Source: an uncultured Ignavibacteriales bacterium (GTDB taxonomy: Bacteria > Bacteroidota > Ignavibacteria > Ignavibacteriales > Ignavibacteriaceae). Taken from it: 7,094 nt of DNA. Positions 1 to 5,725 of this stretch are shown here, one piece after another. Made by a program: the position numbers and the translations under genes. Position 1 is the stretch's first letter. The number at the start of each line of letters is the position of its first letter. The notes beneath the pieces were generated by a model, which made no database searches, was not told the DNA's origin, and saw only the letters and a program-made list of their open reading frames with translations. The DNA is taken from the NCBI GenBank assembly GCA_903915485.1, contig CAIWTC010000329.1:1-7094 (forward strand), in the 5' to 3' direction.

Positions 1-136
1 CTGAAAAACCCCGAAACTTTTCGGGGTTTTCTAGTTTAAATAGTAATGAATGGTGAGAGGAGTTAACAGCATCAAACTGCAAAACCTTTATTCATCGGTT
101 CTCCGCAGGACTCTGCGAGGAATCCGATAGGCGCCT
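1..136. repeat. 136-bp direct repeat, copy 1
   Basis: First of two adjacent copies of a 136-bp unit. Copy 2 (137-272) differs at only three positions (45/181 A to T, 58/194 A to T, 78/214 T to C). Each unit contains, in order, a perfect palindromic terminator hairpin (5-30), about 60 bp of AT-rich DNA, an imperfect hairpin (94-128: ATCGG paired with CCGAT, TTC with GAA, CGCAG with CTGCG around a GACT loop, with an A bulge and two mismatches), and the 8-bp palindrome AGGCGCCT (129-136). The unit length is not a multiple of three and no long reading frame crosses it, so it is not a repeated protein segment. Whether more copies lie to the left of the window cannot be seen. Confidence 0.95.
5..30 (+). 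terminator. Palindromic intrinsic terminator in repeat copy 1
   Basis: The arms AAAACCCCGAAA (5-16) and TTTCGGGGTTTT (19-30) are exactly complementary around CT. With a realistic 4-nt loop this is an 11-bp stem with a GC core, flanked by A and T runs. Because of the symmetry it could terminate transcription from either side. On the + strand it would end whatever lies left of the window. Confidence 0.85.
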
Positions 137-272
137 CTGAAAAACCCCGAAACTTTTCGGGGTTTTCTAGTTTAAATAGTTATGAATGGTGAGTGGAGTT
201 AACAGCATCAAACCGCAAAACCTTTATTCATCGGTTCTCCGCAGGACTCTGCGAGGAATCCGATAGGCGCCT
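137..272. repeat. 136-bp direct repeat, copy 2, followed by the start of a third
   Basis: Second copy of the unit, joined to copy 1 with no spacer. Its terminator is at 141-166, its imperfect hairpin at 230-264 and its AGGCGCCT palindrome at 265-272. Directly after it, 273-279 (CTGAAAA) repeats the first seven bases of the unit. The sequence then switches to an unrelated terminator hairpin. The near identity of the copies points to a recent tandem duplication or to active homogenisation. Confidence 0.95.
141..166 (+). terminator. Palindromic intrinsic terminator in repeat copy 2
   Basis: Identical to the hairpin at 5-30, with arms 141-152 and 155-166. It lies 12 bp downstream of the imperfect hairpin 94-128 of copy 1, so hairpin plus terminator resemble the 3' half of a small RNA. 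It is symmetrical and may act in both directions. Confidence 0.85.
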
Positions 273-275
273 CTG

Positions 276-308
276 AAAAGCTCGGTTTCGTTATGGAATC
301 GAGCTTTT
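276..308 (+). terminator. Third intrinsic terminator, of different sequence
   Basis: AAAAGCTCG (276-284) pairs with CGAGCTTTT (300-308). Wobble and AT pairs extend the stem inward and the arm is followed by a T-rich run. It begins with the same CTGAAAA as the two repeat terminators but has a different stem, so it looks like a repeat junction or a diverged terminator. It closes the repeat block before the long upstream region of the histidine kinase gene. Confidence 0.75.
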
Positions 309-590
309 ATCATTTTAAAAGCATATTGCTATTCCCTGCATTTTCGTCCGTTTCTGGAAAACCTTGCAGAAATTTTGTCAACAATATATATAACCATGAA
401 ATTTTGATTGTATTTCAAGTGTTTTAATATTTTGTTTTCAGCTATCCAATTGATATATTTCTTATAATAAAACAAATAGCTTAGTTTTATTCGTAATAAA
501 GGCAAATCACAAACGGAAAAATTTCAGTTCCACAGTTGATATGAATGTTGTTGGTGGATAAAATATTAAGATTTAGGATGAGATAAGATA
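309..590. other. AT-rich intergenic region upstream of the kinase gene
   Basis: No gene or RNA is recognised here. A TATAAT hexamer (463-468) is present, but I find no -35 element at the right distance. It overlaps an inverted repeat with 8-bp arms, AATAAAAC (466-473) and GTTTTATT (484-491), separated by 10 nt, which might be a regulator site. A weak purine-rich stretch with AGGA at 575-578 sits 12 nt before the kinase start codon. The kinase promoter is presumably in this interval but cannot be fixed by eye. Confidence 0.5.
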
Positions 591-3005
591 ATGGGAAAAA
601 CCGGTAGAAAATCAGATGATTCAAACTCTAGCCTTAAGGCAGAAGATTTGATCAAGAATTTGTCGGCTAAAGATGTTTCGAAGCTATCTGAGAGCGAAAC
701 AACGAAGCTGCTTCATGTACTTGTAAATCATCAAGTTGAGTTGGAACAGCAAAACAAGGAGCTTCTGCTGGTACAAGAGAATTTTAAAATTGAGAACCAA
801 AAGTATGTTGAGTTCTATGATTTTGCGCCATTTGGTTATTATAAACTTTCAAAAGAAGGGGAAATTCTTGATGTAAATCTTAGCGGGGCAAAATTTCTGA
901 GCAAAAACCAACTAGACTTACAAAACAGTAAATTTGGTTTTTTTGTTAGTGATGCTACTAAACCAATCTATAATCAATTCCTTAATAAAGTATTTAACAG
1001 CAAAGTAAAACAAACTTGTGAAGTTGTTCTTATTACGAGAACCGATTCACAAATTAATGTTCTTATTGATGGAATTACTTCTAAAGATGGCGAACAATGT
1101 TATTTGACTTTAATTGACATAACAGACCGCAAACTGGCAGATGAGAAATTGCTGGAAAGCGAAGAATTTTTTACTCTTTTCATGAATTATTTGCCCGCAC
1201 TTGTATTTATTAAAGATGACAAGGGCAGGGCATTATTTGCCAATAAAGCGATGGATATTGCTTTAGGGGCTTCAGCGTGGATGGGACTGAAAGCGGAAGA
1301 AATCTTTGATAAAGAAACTGCTGAAAGGATAAATGCTGATGATAAAAAAACAATTCAAGTTGGTTATGAAAAATTCGAGGAGAGTTTTAGTAATCTTGAT
1401 GGTAAAATACATCACTATGAAACACAAAAGTTTAGCATTCCTAAATCTAATAGTTATTATTTGGGTGGAATTGCGTTTGATATCACAGATCGTAAGCAAG
1501 CTGAAGAAAACCTTCTTGCAGAACAAGCATTTCGCAATGCTGTAGAATTTTCACTAGGTAGTGGAATTGCAATAGTGGATAAAGATGGCAAACAAATCTA
1601 TGTTAATCCTGCTTTTTGTAGAATGGTGGGCTGGACAGAAGAAGAGCTTATTGATAGAACAGCGCCATTTGTTTATTGGCCTACAGAGCAGTTGCAGGCA
1701 ATTGGGGCAGCGTTTCAAGCTACTGTATCTAACAATGCTCCTGTGGAAGGATTTGAGTTGGTGTTCATGCGGAAAGACAATGTTCGTTTCCCTGCACAGG
1801 TTATTATTTCTCCATTTAGTGATGGGAGGAAGATAAAAGGTTGGCTGGCGAATGTTATTGATATCACTGAACGCAAGCATGCAGAGGAAGCCCTGAAGGT
1901 ATCCGAATCAAATTTACAAGCATTAGTGAACAATAGAAATGAATCTATTTGGTCTCTTGATAAGAATTACAATCTTATTTTTTGTAATGAATATTTTAGA
2001 AACGAATTCTTTGCAGTATATAATATTGAGTTAGTAGAAGGAATAAGCTTACTAAATATTCTTCCTGCTGAATTGAGATTGTTTTGGCAACAGAAATATG
2101 ATGAAGTATTCTTTGGCAAGAAAATATCTTTTGAATTTAGTGAAATGATTCGAGGTATCCGTTGCTTTTTTGCTGTTTTTCTAAATCCAATTGTTATAGA
2201 TGAAAAAGTTATTGGGGCATCAGTCATTAGCATTGATATCACTGACCGAAAAAAAACAGAAGAAGAAATTATTAAGGCCAATAGTGAACTCAAAAAATTA
2301 AATTCAGAAAAAGATAAACTATTCTCCATTATTGCGCATGATTTAAAAAGTCCTTTTAATGGTTTGCTTGGTATAACAGAAGCTATGGTGACTAATAATA
2401 AAGAATATTCATCATCGGAAATTGTAGAATATACAGGCGTGTTATATAACTCTGTAATAAATGTTTATAAGCTATTAGAAAATTTATTAGAGTGGGCACA
2501 ATTGCAAAAAGGTTCAATTGGTTTTACTCCCGAAGAAATACGGCTATCTGAAGCTTTTTTGGAAAGCAAGGAATCAATAAAGCAGAGTGCTGAACATAAA
2601 CAAATTACTATCAACAATGAAATTCCCGAAGTGATTAAAACTTATGCTGATGAAAAAATGGTTAATTCACTTTTAAGGAACTTATTAACTAATGCAATAA
2701 AGTTTACAAATAAAGGGGGCAAGATTGCGGCAAAAGCAAGAGAAGTCGAAGATGGAATGATTGAAGTATCAATATCGGATACAGGCATTGGTATCCCGGC
2801 GGAGATTATCCCAAAATTATTCGTTGTCGGTGAAAAAATAGGGTCACGGGGTACAGAAGATGAGCCTAGTACCGGATTAGGTTTAGTTTTGTGTAAAGAA
2901 TTTGTAGAAAAACATGGCGGGAAAATTTGGGTCGAGAGCGAAGAAAATCTGGGCAGTACTTTTTACTTTTCGCTACCATCAAAAAATGAAAATAATGTAT
3001 TATGA
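591..3005 (+). CDS. Soluble PAS-domain sensor histidine kinase (four PAS domains)
   Basis: A sensor kinase that autophosphorylates on histidine and passes the phosphate to a response regulator aspartate. A probable coiled coil (about residues 35-75) is followed by four PAS domains ending at successive DIT(D/E)RK motifs: Asp176, Asp297, Asp424 and Asp549. Next comes a HisKA dimerisation region with phosphoacceptor His583 in the H-box HDLKSP. The HATPase domain has the N-box NLLTNAIKFT (Asn697 and Asn701), the G1 box DTGIGIP (Asp730) and the G2 box GLGL (Gly762, Gly764). All catalytic boxes are intact. I see no signal peptide, membrane segment or receiver domain, so it should be cytoplasmic and sense an internal signal (ligand, redox state or gas; no cofactor residue can be assigned by eye). 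An in-frame stop at 579-581 supports this ATG. No response regulator is encoded in the window, so the partner is unknown. Confidence 0.95.
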   Translation: MGKTGRKSDDSNSSLKAEDLIKNLSAKDVSKLSESETTKLLHVLVNHQVELEQQNKELLLVQENFKIENQKYVEFYDFAPFGYYKLSKEGEILDVNLSGAKFLSKNQLDLQNSKFGFFVSDATKPIYNQFLNKVFNSKVKQTCEVVLITRTDSQINVLIDGITSKDGEQCYLTLIDITDRKLADEKLLESEEFFTLFMNYLPALVFIKDDKGRALFANKAMDIALGASAWMGLKAEEIFDKETAERINADDKKTIQVGYEKFEESFSNLDGKIHHYETQKFSIPKSNSYYLGGIAFDITDRKQAEENLLAEQAFRNAVEFSLGSGIAIVDKDGKQIYVNPAFCRMVGWTEEELIDRTAPFVYWPTEQLQAIGAAFQATVSNNAPVEGFELVFMRKDNVRFPAQVIISPFSDGRKIKGWLANVIDITERKHAEEALKVSESNLQALVNNRNESIWSLDKNYNLIFCNEYFRNEFFAVYNIELVEGISLLNILPAELRLFWQQKYDEVFFGKKISFEFSEMIRGIRCFFAVFLNPIVIDEKVIGASVISIDITDRKKTEEEIIKANSELKKLNSEKDKLFSIIAHDLKSPFNGLLGITEAMVTNNKEYSSSEIVEYTGVLYNSVINVYKLLENLLEWAQLQKGSIGFTPEEIRLSEAFLESKESIKQSAEHKQITINNEIPEVIKTYADEKMVNSLLRNLLTNAIKFTNKGGKIAAKAREVEDGMIEVSISDTGIGIPAEIIPKLFVVGEKIGSRGTEDEPSTGLGLVLCKEFVEKHGGKIWVESEENLGSTFYFSLPSKNENNVL

Positions 3006-3148
3006 AGCAAATGTCGTCAATTCGGAACCTATTTCATAAACGGTTTCTGCCGCCAAAGCGAAATTCTACTTGAAGAGTGATAATTATTTTTGTAACTTAT
3101 CGACATTGATGTTTATATTCTTGTGGTAGTATTTTAATAAATTTACTA

Positions 3149-3162
3149 CGGGATAATTCCCG
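3149..3162. promoter_or_regulatory. Inverted repeat upstream of the ToxR-like gene, possible operator
   Basis: CGGGA (3149-3153) and TCCCG (3158-3162) are perfect inverted arms around TAAT in otherwise AT-rich DNA. The element lies 38 bp before the start codon and 19 bp upstream of a TATAAT hexamer at 3182-3187. That is a plausible place for a dimeric regulator acting near the -35 position. The short arms and lack of a T run argue against a terminator. Autoregulation by the downstream gene product is possible but only inferred. Confidence 0.35.
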
Positions 3163-3199
3163 ACAGAATATGTTTTTACCATATAATTCAACTAGGTAA

Positions 3200-4432
3200 A
3201 TGTTAAGTAACGAAGAAAAACTTTTGCTTCTTTCCGGTGTTATTGAAAGCAATACATTTAAGGGTACAGCACGCCTTAAGGAACTGCTGAAGTACTTAGT
3301 TAAGTGCTCGATTAACGGAATAAAACCGAAGGAGTCGAGTATTGCCATGGATGTTCTCGGCAAAGATAAAAGTTTTGATTCCAAAGATGATGCAATCGTT
3401 CGCGTTTATGTCAACAATCTTAGGACAAAGTTAGAGCAGTACTACAATTCAGAATGCCTTGATTACAAGTTCAGAATAATTATTCCCAAAGGGCATTATG
3501 AAGTTCTATTTGAGTCATCCACTCCCGTTGCTCCCAGTAAAAAGAATCGCAGCTTATCCAGTATTTATATCCCAATAATAATCGTTCTTGCAATAGCTAT
3601 TTCGTATCTGCTATATCTCCGTTATTTCCCAACTGTCGAAAATCCTCTTCTTAAGCAAATCGTTAGTTCAAATAATAAGCCTACTCTGATTGTTTTGGGT
3701 GATTTCTTTTTCTTAAAAGAAGAAAAATATAAATCGAGCGAAACCTATAATGTTAGGGATTTTTCAATAAACAGCAGGGATGATTTTCAGAAAACGGCAA
3801 TGAGTGATTCCGCATTCCATAAAAAATTCAGCGAATGCCCTTATACTTATTTGCGCCCGAGTGGAAATTGGGGGTTGATGCAGATATTACCTGAGTTAAA
3901 AAATTCAAGAAATGAAGTAAAGATTAAACTGGCTTCTGAATTAAGCGTTGAAGACTTTAAGTCAAACAATATTATTTTTATTGGACAGATAAAATCTCTT
4001 TATATCCTTACTAAGTTTTTAGCGATATATGGAATCCGATGCAACTTGAAGACAAATACTTTGGTTCTCGATGCTCAGAAATCAGATTCGCAGAAGGTTT
4101 TCAATGCTGCAAGCATGTTTGGAGGAAAATATGAAAGGGATTATGGTTTCGTTGTTAAAGGTACCGGTCCTGAGGGGACAAATTTTATATTATTAACAGG
4201 ATTCGCTGAAGTTGGTGTCCTGGATGCCATTCGCAATATTACTTCCCCGAAGTTAGTAAATTTAATTTTGGCAACCTTGGAGAAATCAGCCGATAAAACC
4301 GACGAAAATTTTACAGTTGTTTTAGAATCCGAAGGACTCAACCAGACAATCTTTAATTCACAGATAAAATATTTCTATTCTCCTAAACCAAACTTTCAGT
4401 TCAATGAAGATTCACTAAAAATCACTCCATAA
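3200..4432 (+). CDS. ToxR-like membrane regulator: winged helix, one membrane segment, extracytoplasmic domain
   Basis: Predicted one-component membrane-bound transcription regulator. Residues about 5-106 match a winged-helix family I know mainly from Acidobacteria-type proteins: a conserved 'R..ELLKYLV' helix, the signature 'DVLGKDKSFDSKDDAIVRV' (51-69), 'LRTKLEQYY' (74-82), and a closing wing 'IIIPKGHYEVLFE' (93-105). A basic stretch (114-117) precedes one hydrophobic segment (about 122-141), which predicts DNA-binding domain inside and residues about 145-410 outside. The outer part (for example 'PTLIVLGDFFF' and 'NNIIFIGQIKS') resembles the C-terminal half of the same family and has no function I can name. 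The gene lies 194 bp after the kinase gene with no clear terminator between them, so read-through is possible. AGG at 3194-3196 is the only nearby Shine-Dalgarno-like sequence. The DNA-binding role is family inference; target genes are unknown. Confidence 0.8.
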   Translation: MLSNEEKLLLLSGVIESNTFKGTARLKELLKYLVKCSINGIKPKESSIAMDVLGKDKSFDSKDDAIVRVYVNNLRTKLEQYYNSECLDYKFRIIIPKGHYEVLFESSTPVAPSKKNRSLSSIYIPIIIVLAIAISYLLYLRYFPTVENPLLKQIVSSNNKPTLIVLGDFFFLKEEKYKSSETYNVRDFSINSRDDFQKTAMSDSAFHKKFSECPYTYLRPSGNWGLMQILPELKNSRNEVKIKLASELSVEDFKSNNIIFIGQIKSLYILTKFLAIYGIRCNLKTNTLVLDAQKSDSQKVFNAASMFGGKYERDYGFVVKGTGPEGTNFILLTGFAEVGVLDAIRNITSPKLVNLILATLEKSADKTDENFTVVLESEGLNQTIFNSQIKYFYSPKPNFQFNEDSLKITP

Positions 4433-4518
4433 TAATTGCCTTAACAGTTATAATTAGGCATTGAATTTCCCCCAAAATCACATAATATTTAAGAACATTT
4501 TTAGTTAACTCGTTATTT

Positions 4519-4534
4519 ACAAGTAATTACTTGT
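4519..4534. promoter_or_regulatory. Perfect 16-bp palindrome, candidate operator
   Basis: ACAAGTAATTACTTGT is identical to its own reverse complement. It lies between the ToxR-like gene and the FCD gene, 135 bp before the latter's start. The length and symmetry fit a site for a dimeric helix-turn-helix protein. The inner GTAATTAC loosely resembles the GT...AC half-sites of FadR-type regulators, but the spacing differs. There is no T run and no strong GC stem, so it is unlikely to be a terminator. Confidence 0.4.
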
Positions 4535-4587
4535 GTATTAGCCTTTTCGAGTATTTCTTTCCATTATTATAATAATATTTTATTTCT

Positions 4588-4617
4588 TTGCTTTGTCTAC
4601 AAAGTAAATGATAGAAT
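4588..4617 (+). promoter_or_regulatory. Possible promoter of the FCD gene with a palindrome in its spacer
   Basis: TTGCTT (4588-4593) and TAGAAT (4612-4617), 18 nt apart, form a plausible sigma-70-type promoter 52 bp before the start codon. The inverted repeat CTTTGT-CT-ACAAAG (4591-4604) overlaps the -35 box and the spacer, a position where a bound repressor would block RNA polymerase. AT-rich DNA gives such matches easily, and FCB bacteria often use different promoter consensus sequences. Confidence 0.3.
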
Positions 4618-4669
4618 AAAATATATGAGTTAAAATAATTGTTTAGGTCAAGAAAGAAAGGTCACGGTA

Positions 4670-5149
4670 ATGAGAGAAGATAGTACATCATACAGTCTGA
4701 CAAGGTCTAAGGGAGAATCATTTCCATCGAGCATGTGGAAATCCGAACTTGCCGGAGTAACAGAATTAATTTCTGAAGCGTCGCTTGGACGATTTTTTAT
4801 TGAACCTTCGATTGCTGAACTTGCTTCAAAGAATCGCACCGAAGAGGATGTTGAATTACTTGAATCAAATTTAGAAAAAATGCATAACTGTTTTGAGGAG
4901 AGCGAAATTCTTGAGCTTGACAGGCAATTTCATCTGCTGCTTGCTGAAGCAACAAATGTACATTTCCTTCCAAAAGTTCTTGAGCCTTTACTTTATTTAT
5001 CTAAAGCACAGGAAGAATTAGATAAGTATCCTGACAATGTTCAGAAAGAAAGGATATTGCTGGAGCACAAAACTATTCTCAGTTATATAAAGTCGCAAGA
5101 CTCATCATCAGCAATTACTGCTATGACCAGCCACCTTAACTGTGCATAA
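4670..5149 (+). CDS. Stand-alone FCD ligand-binding domain protein (GntR/FadR family without DNA-binding domain)
   Basis: From about residue 32 onward this is an FCD domain, the all-helical effector-binding half of FadR-subfamily GntR regulators. 'FIEPSIAELAS' (43-53) followed by 'TEEDVELLESNLEKM' (57-71) is the family opening. Asp84 and His88 (DRQFH), His133 (LEHKTIL) and His155 (MTSHL) occupy the positions of the Asp plus three His that bind a metal in FCD proteins, so the pocket looks intact. Normal members are about 220-240 residues and start with a winged helix of about 70. This protein has 159 residues, with only about 30 unrecognisable ones before the FCD domain. The start is firm: an in-frame stop at 4631-4633 and AAAGG (4657-4661) spaced 8 nt from the ATG. 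No remnant of the missing helix-turn-helix is visible in the AT-rich DNA upstream. It may bind a metabolite or metal and modulate another protein, or be a decaying regulator. Confidence 0.8.
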   Translation: MREDSTSYSLTRSKGESFPSSMWKSELAGVTELISEASLGRFFIEPSIAELASKNRTEEDVELLESNLEKMHNCFEESEILELDRQFHLLLAEATNVHFLPKVLEPLLYLSKAQEELDKYPDNVQKERILLEHKTILSYIKSQDSSSAITAMTSHLNCA

Positions 5150-5185
5150 ATAAATTTATTTCAGAGTTAGCTTCATAGTTGTTTG

Positions 5186-5223
5186 CATTTCATAGAGGTT
5201 GAATGGTCAATCTCTATGAAATG
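5186..5223. terminator. Long hairpin between convergent genes, probable terminator
   Basis: CATTTCATAGAGGTTGA (5186-5202) pairs with TCAATCTCTATGAAATG (5207-5223) around ATGG, giving a 17-bp stem with one G-U pair. It lies 36 bp after the FCD stop and 12 bp from the DUF2062 stop, so it can separate the two convergent units. On the + strand it is followed by TATTTTAAGTT, a moderate T-rich tail. On the - strand the following bases are not T-rich, so termination there is less certain. Confidence 0.7.
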
Positions 5224-5235
5224 TATTTTAAGTTG

Positions 5236-5718
5236 TTATTCGTTTGTTTCTTTAACCGGACGCAGTCTTAAAGTAATTATCAATACAATTCTGTAAGAAA
5301 TATATCCTATAATTGGTGCTGCAATCATCCATGCCCCGATTGCCTGCATCGTTACATTCCATAATACTGAGATAGCGTGCAAAGGTTCTTTTCCTACCAT
5401 ACTTATAATTTCCGATAAAGTAAACCGTAGTTTTTCCACTCCGAAAATTTCACCCATTTTCATAAACGGAACGATTGTAAATAACTGTACGGGAGTTAGT
5501 GAATAATTAATCAACTGAACTAATGGCAGATTGAGTTTAAATCTTACGGCAAATAATCCGCAGAGTATTGTAGTGGCACCCACAACAGGGAATATACCAA
5601 TAACAATTGCCCCCGAAACAGCAAGAGCCACATCCCGCGGAGATGTTCCCTGAACAAGTAGTTTTATTATCGGGTCTAAATATTTACTGCTTAAGAATGT
5701 TTTTATTTTTCCGGGCAT
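5236..5718 (-). CDS. DUF2062 family membrane protein
   Basis: A 160-residue hydrophobic protein with the DUF2062 pattern: an amphipathic start, then 'QGTSPRDVALAVSGAIVIG' (23-41), 'FPVVGATTILCGLFAVRFKLNLP' within 43-65, and 'INYSLTPVQLF' (70-80). Membrane segments are likely at about 30-58 (possibly a re-entrant or double pass), 66-88 and 112-150. The biochemical role of DUF2062 proteins is not established. They often lie near lipid or glycosyl-transfer genes, which fits the position here. The gene begins 7 nt after the stop of the methyltransferase gene. No Shine-Dalgarno sequence is visible (CAAAATA precedes ATG), so it is probably co-transcribed and may be translationally coupled. A function in the inner membrane linked to lipid modification is inferred from context only. 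Confidence 0.85.
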   Translation of the reverse strand: MPGKIKTFLSSKYLDPIIKLLVQGTSPRDVALAVSGAIVIGIFPVVGATTILCGLFAVRFKLNLPLVQLINYSLTPVQLFTIVPFMKMGEIFGVEKLRFTLSEIISMVGKEPLHAISVLWNVTMQAIGAWMIAAPIIGYISYRIVLIITLRLRPVKETNE

Positions 5719-5725
5719 TATTTTG

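Noticed and set aside
46..66. Short + strand frame MNGERS in copy 1 (MNGEWS in copy 2)
   Set aside because: No Shine-Dalgarno sequence, only six residues, and one of the few copy differences changes an amino acid (Arg to Trp).
91..128. tRNA-like arm (GGTTCTCC followed by a paired stem)
   Set aside because: No acceptor stem, anticodon arm or canonical T-loop can be assembled around it; it is simply the imperfect hairpin of the repeat.
1..272. CRISPR array
   Set aside because: The repeats are 136 bp, adjacent and without unique spacers, and no cas gene is present.
1272..2329. Several short reading frames on both strands inside the kinase gene
   Set aside because: They lie wholly within a strongly supported coding frame, have low-complexity or unrecognisable products and lack ribosome binding sites.
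3020..3065. Terminator after the kinase gene
   Set aside because: TTTC and GAAA with a short GC core can pair, but there is a bulge, the stem is short and no T run follows.
3097..3384. 95-residue - strand frame covering the start of the ToxR-like gene
   Set aside because: It is antisense to a conserved winged-helix coding region, has no recognisable motif, and its codons mirror the + strand gene.
4141..4341. 66-residue - strand frame within the ToxR-like gene
   Set aside because: Shadow of the coding frame on the + strand, with no family resemblance.
4437..4461. Terminator after the ToxR-like gene
   Set aside because: TGCCT and AGGCA form only a 5-bp stem around a long loop, followed by a C run rather than T residues.
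4433..4669. Remnant of a winged-helix coding region belonging to the FCD gene
   Set aside because: The region is very AT-rich with many stops, and no helix-turn-helix-like translation can be seen; palindromes are its only structure.
4648..4839. 63-residue - strand frame across the start of the FCD gene
   Set aside because: Opposes a well-supported start with a good ribosome binding site; no motif.
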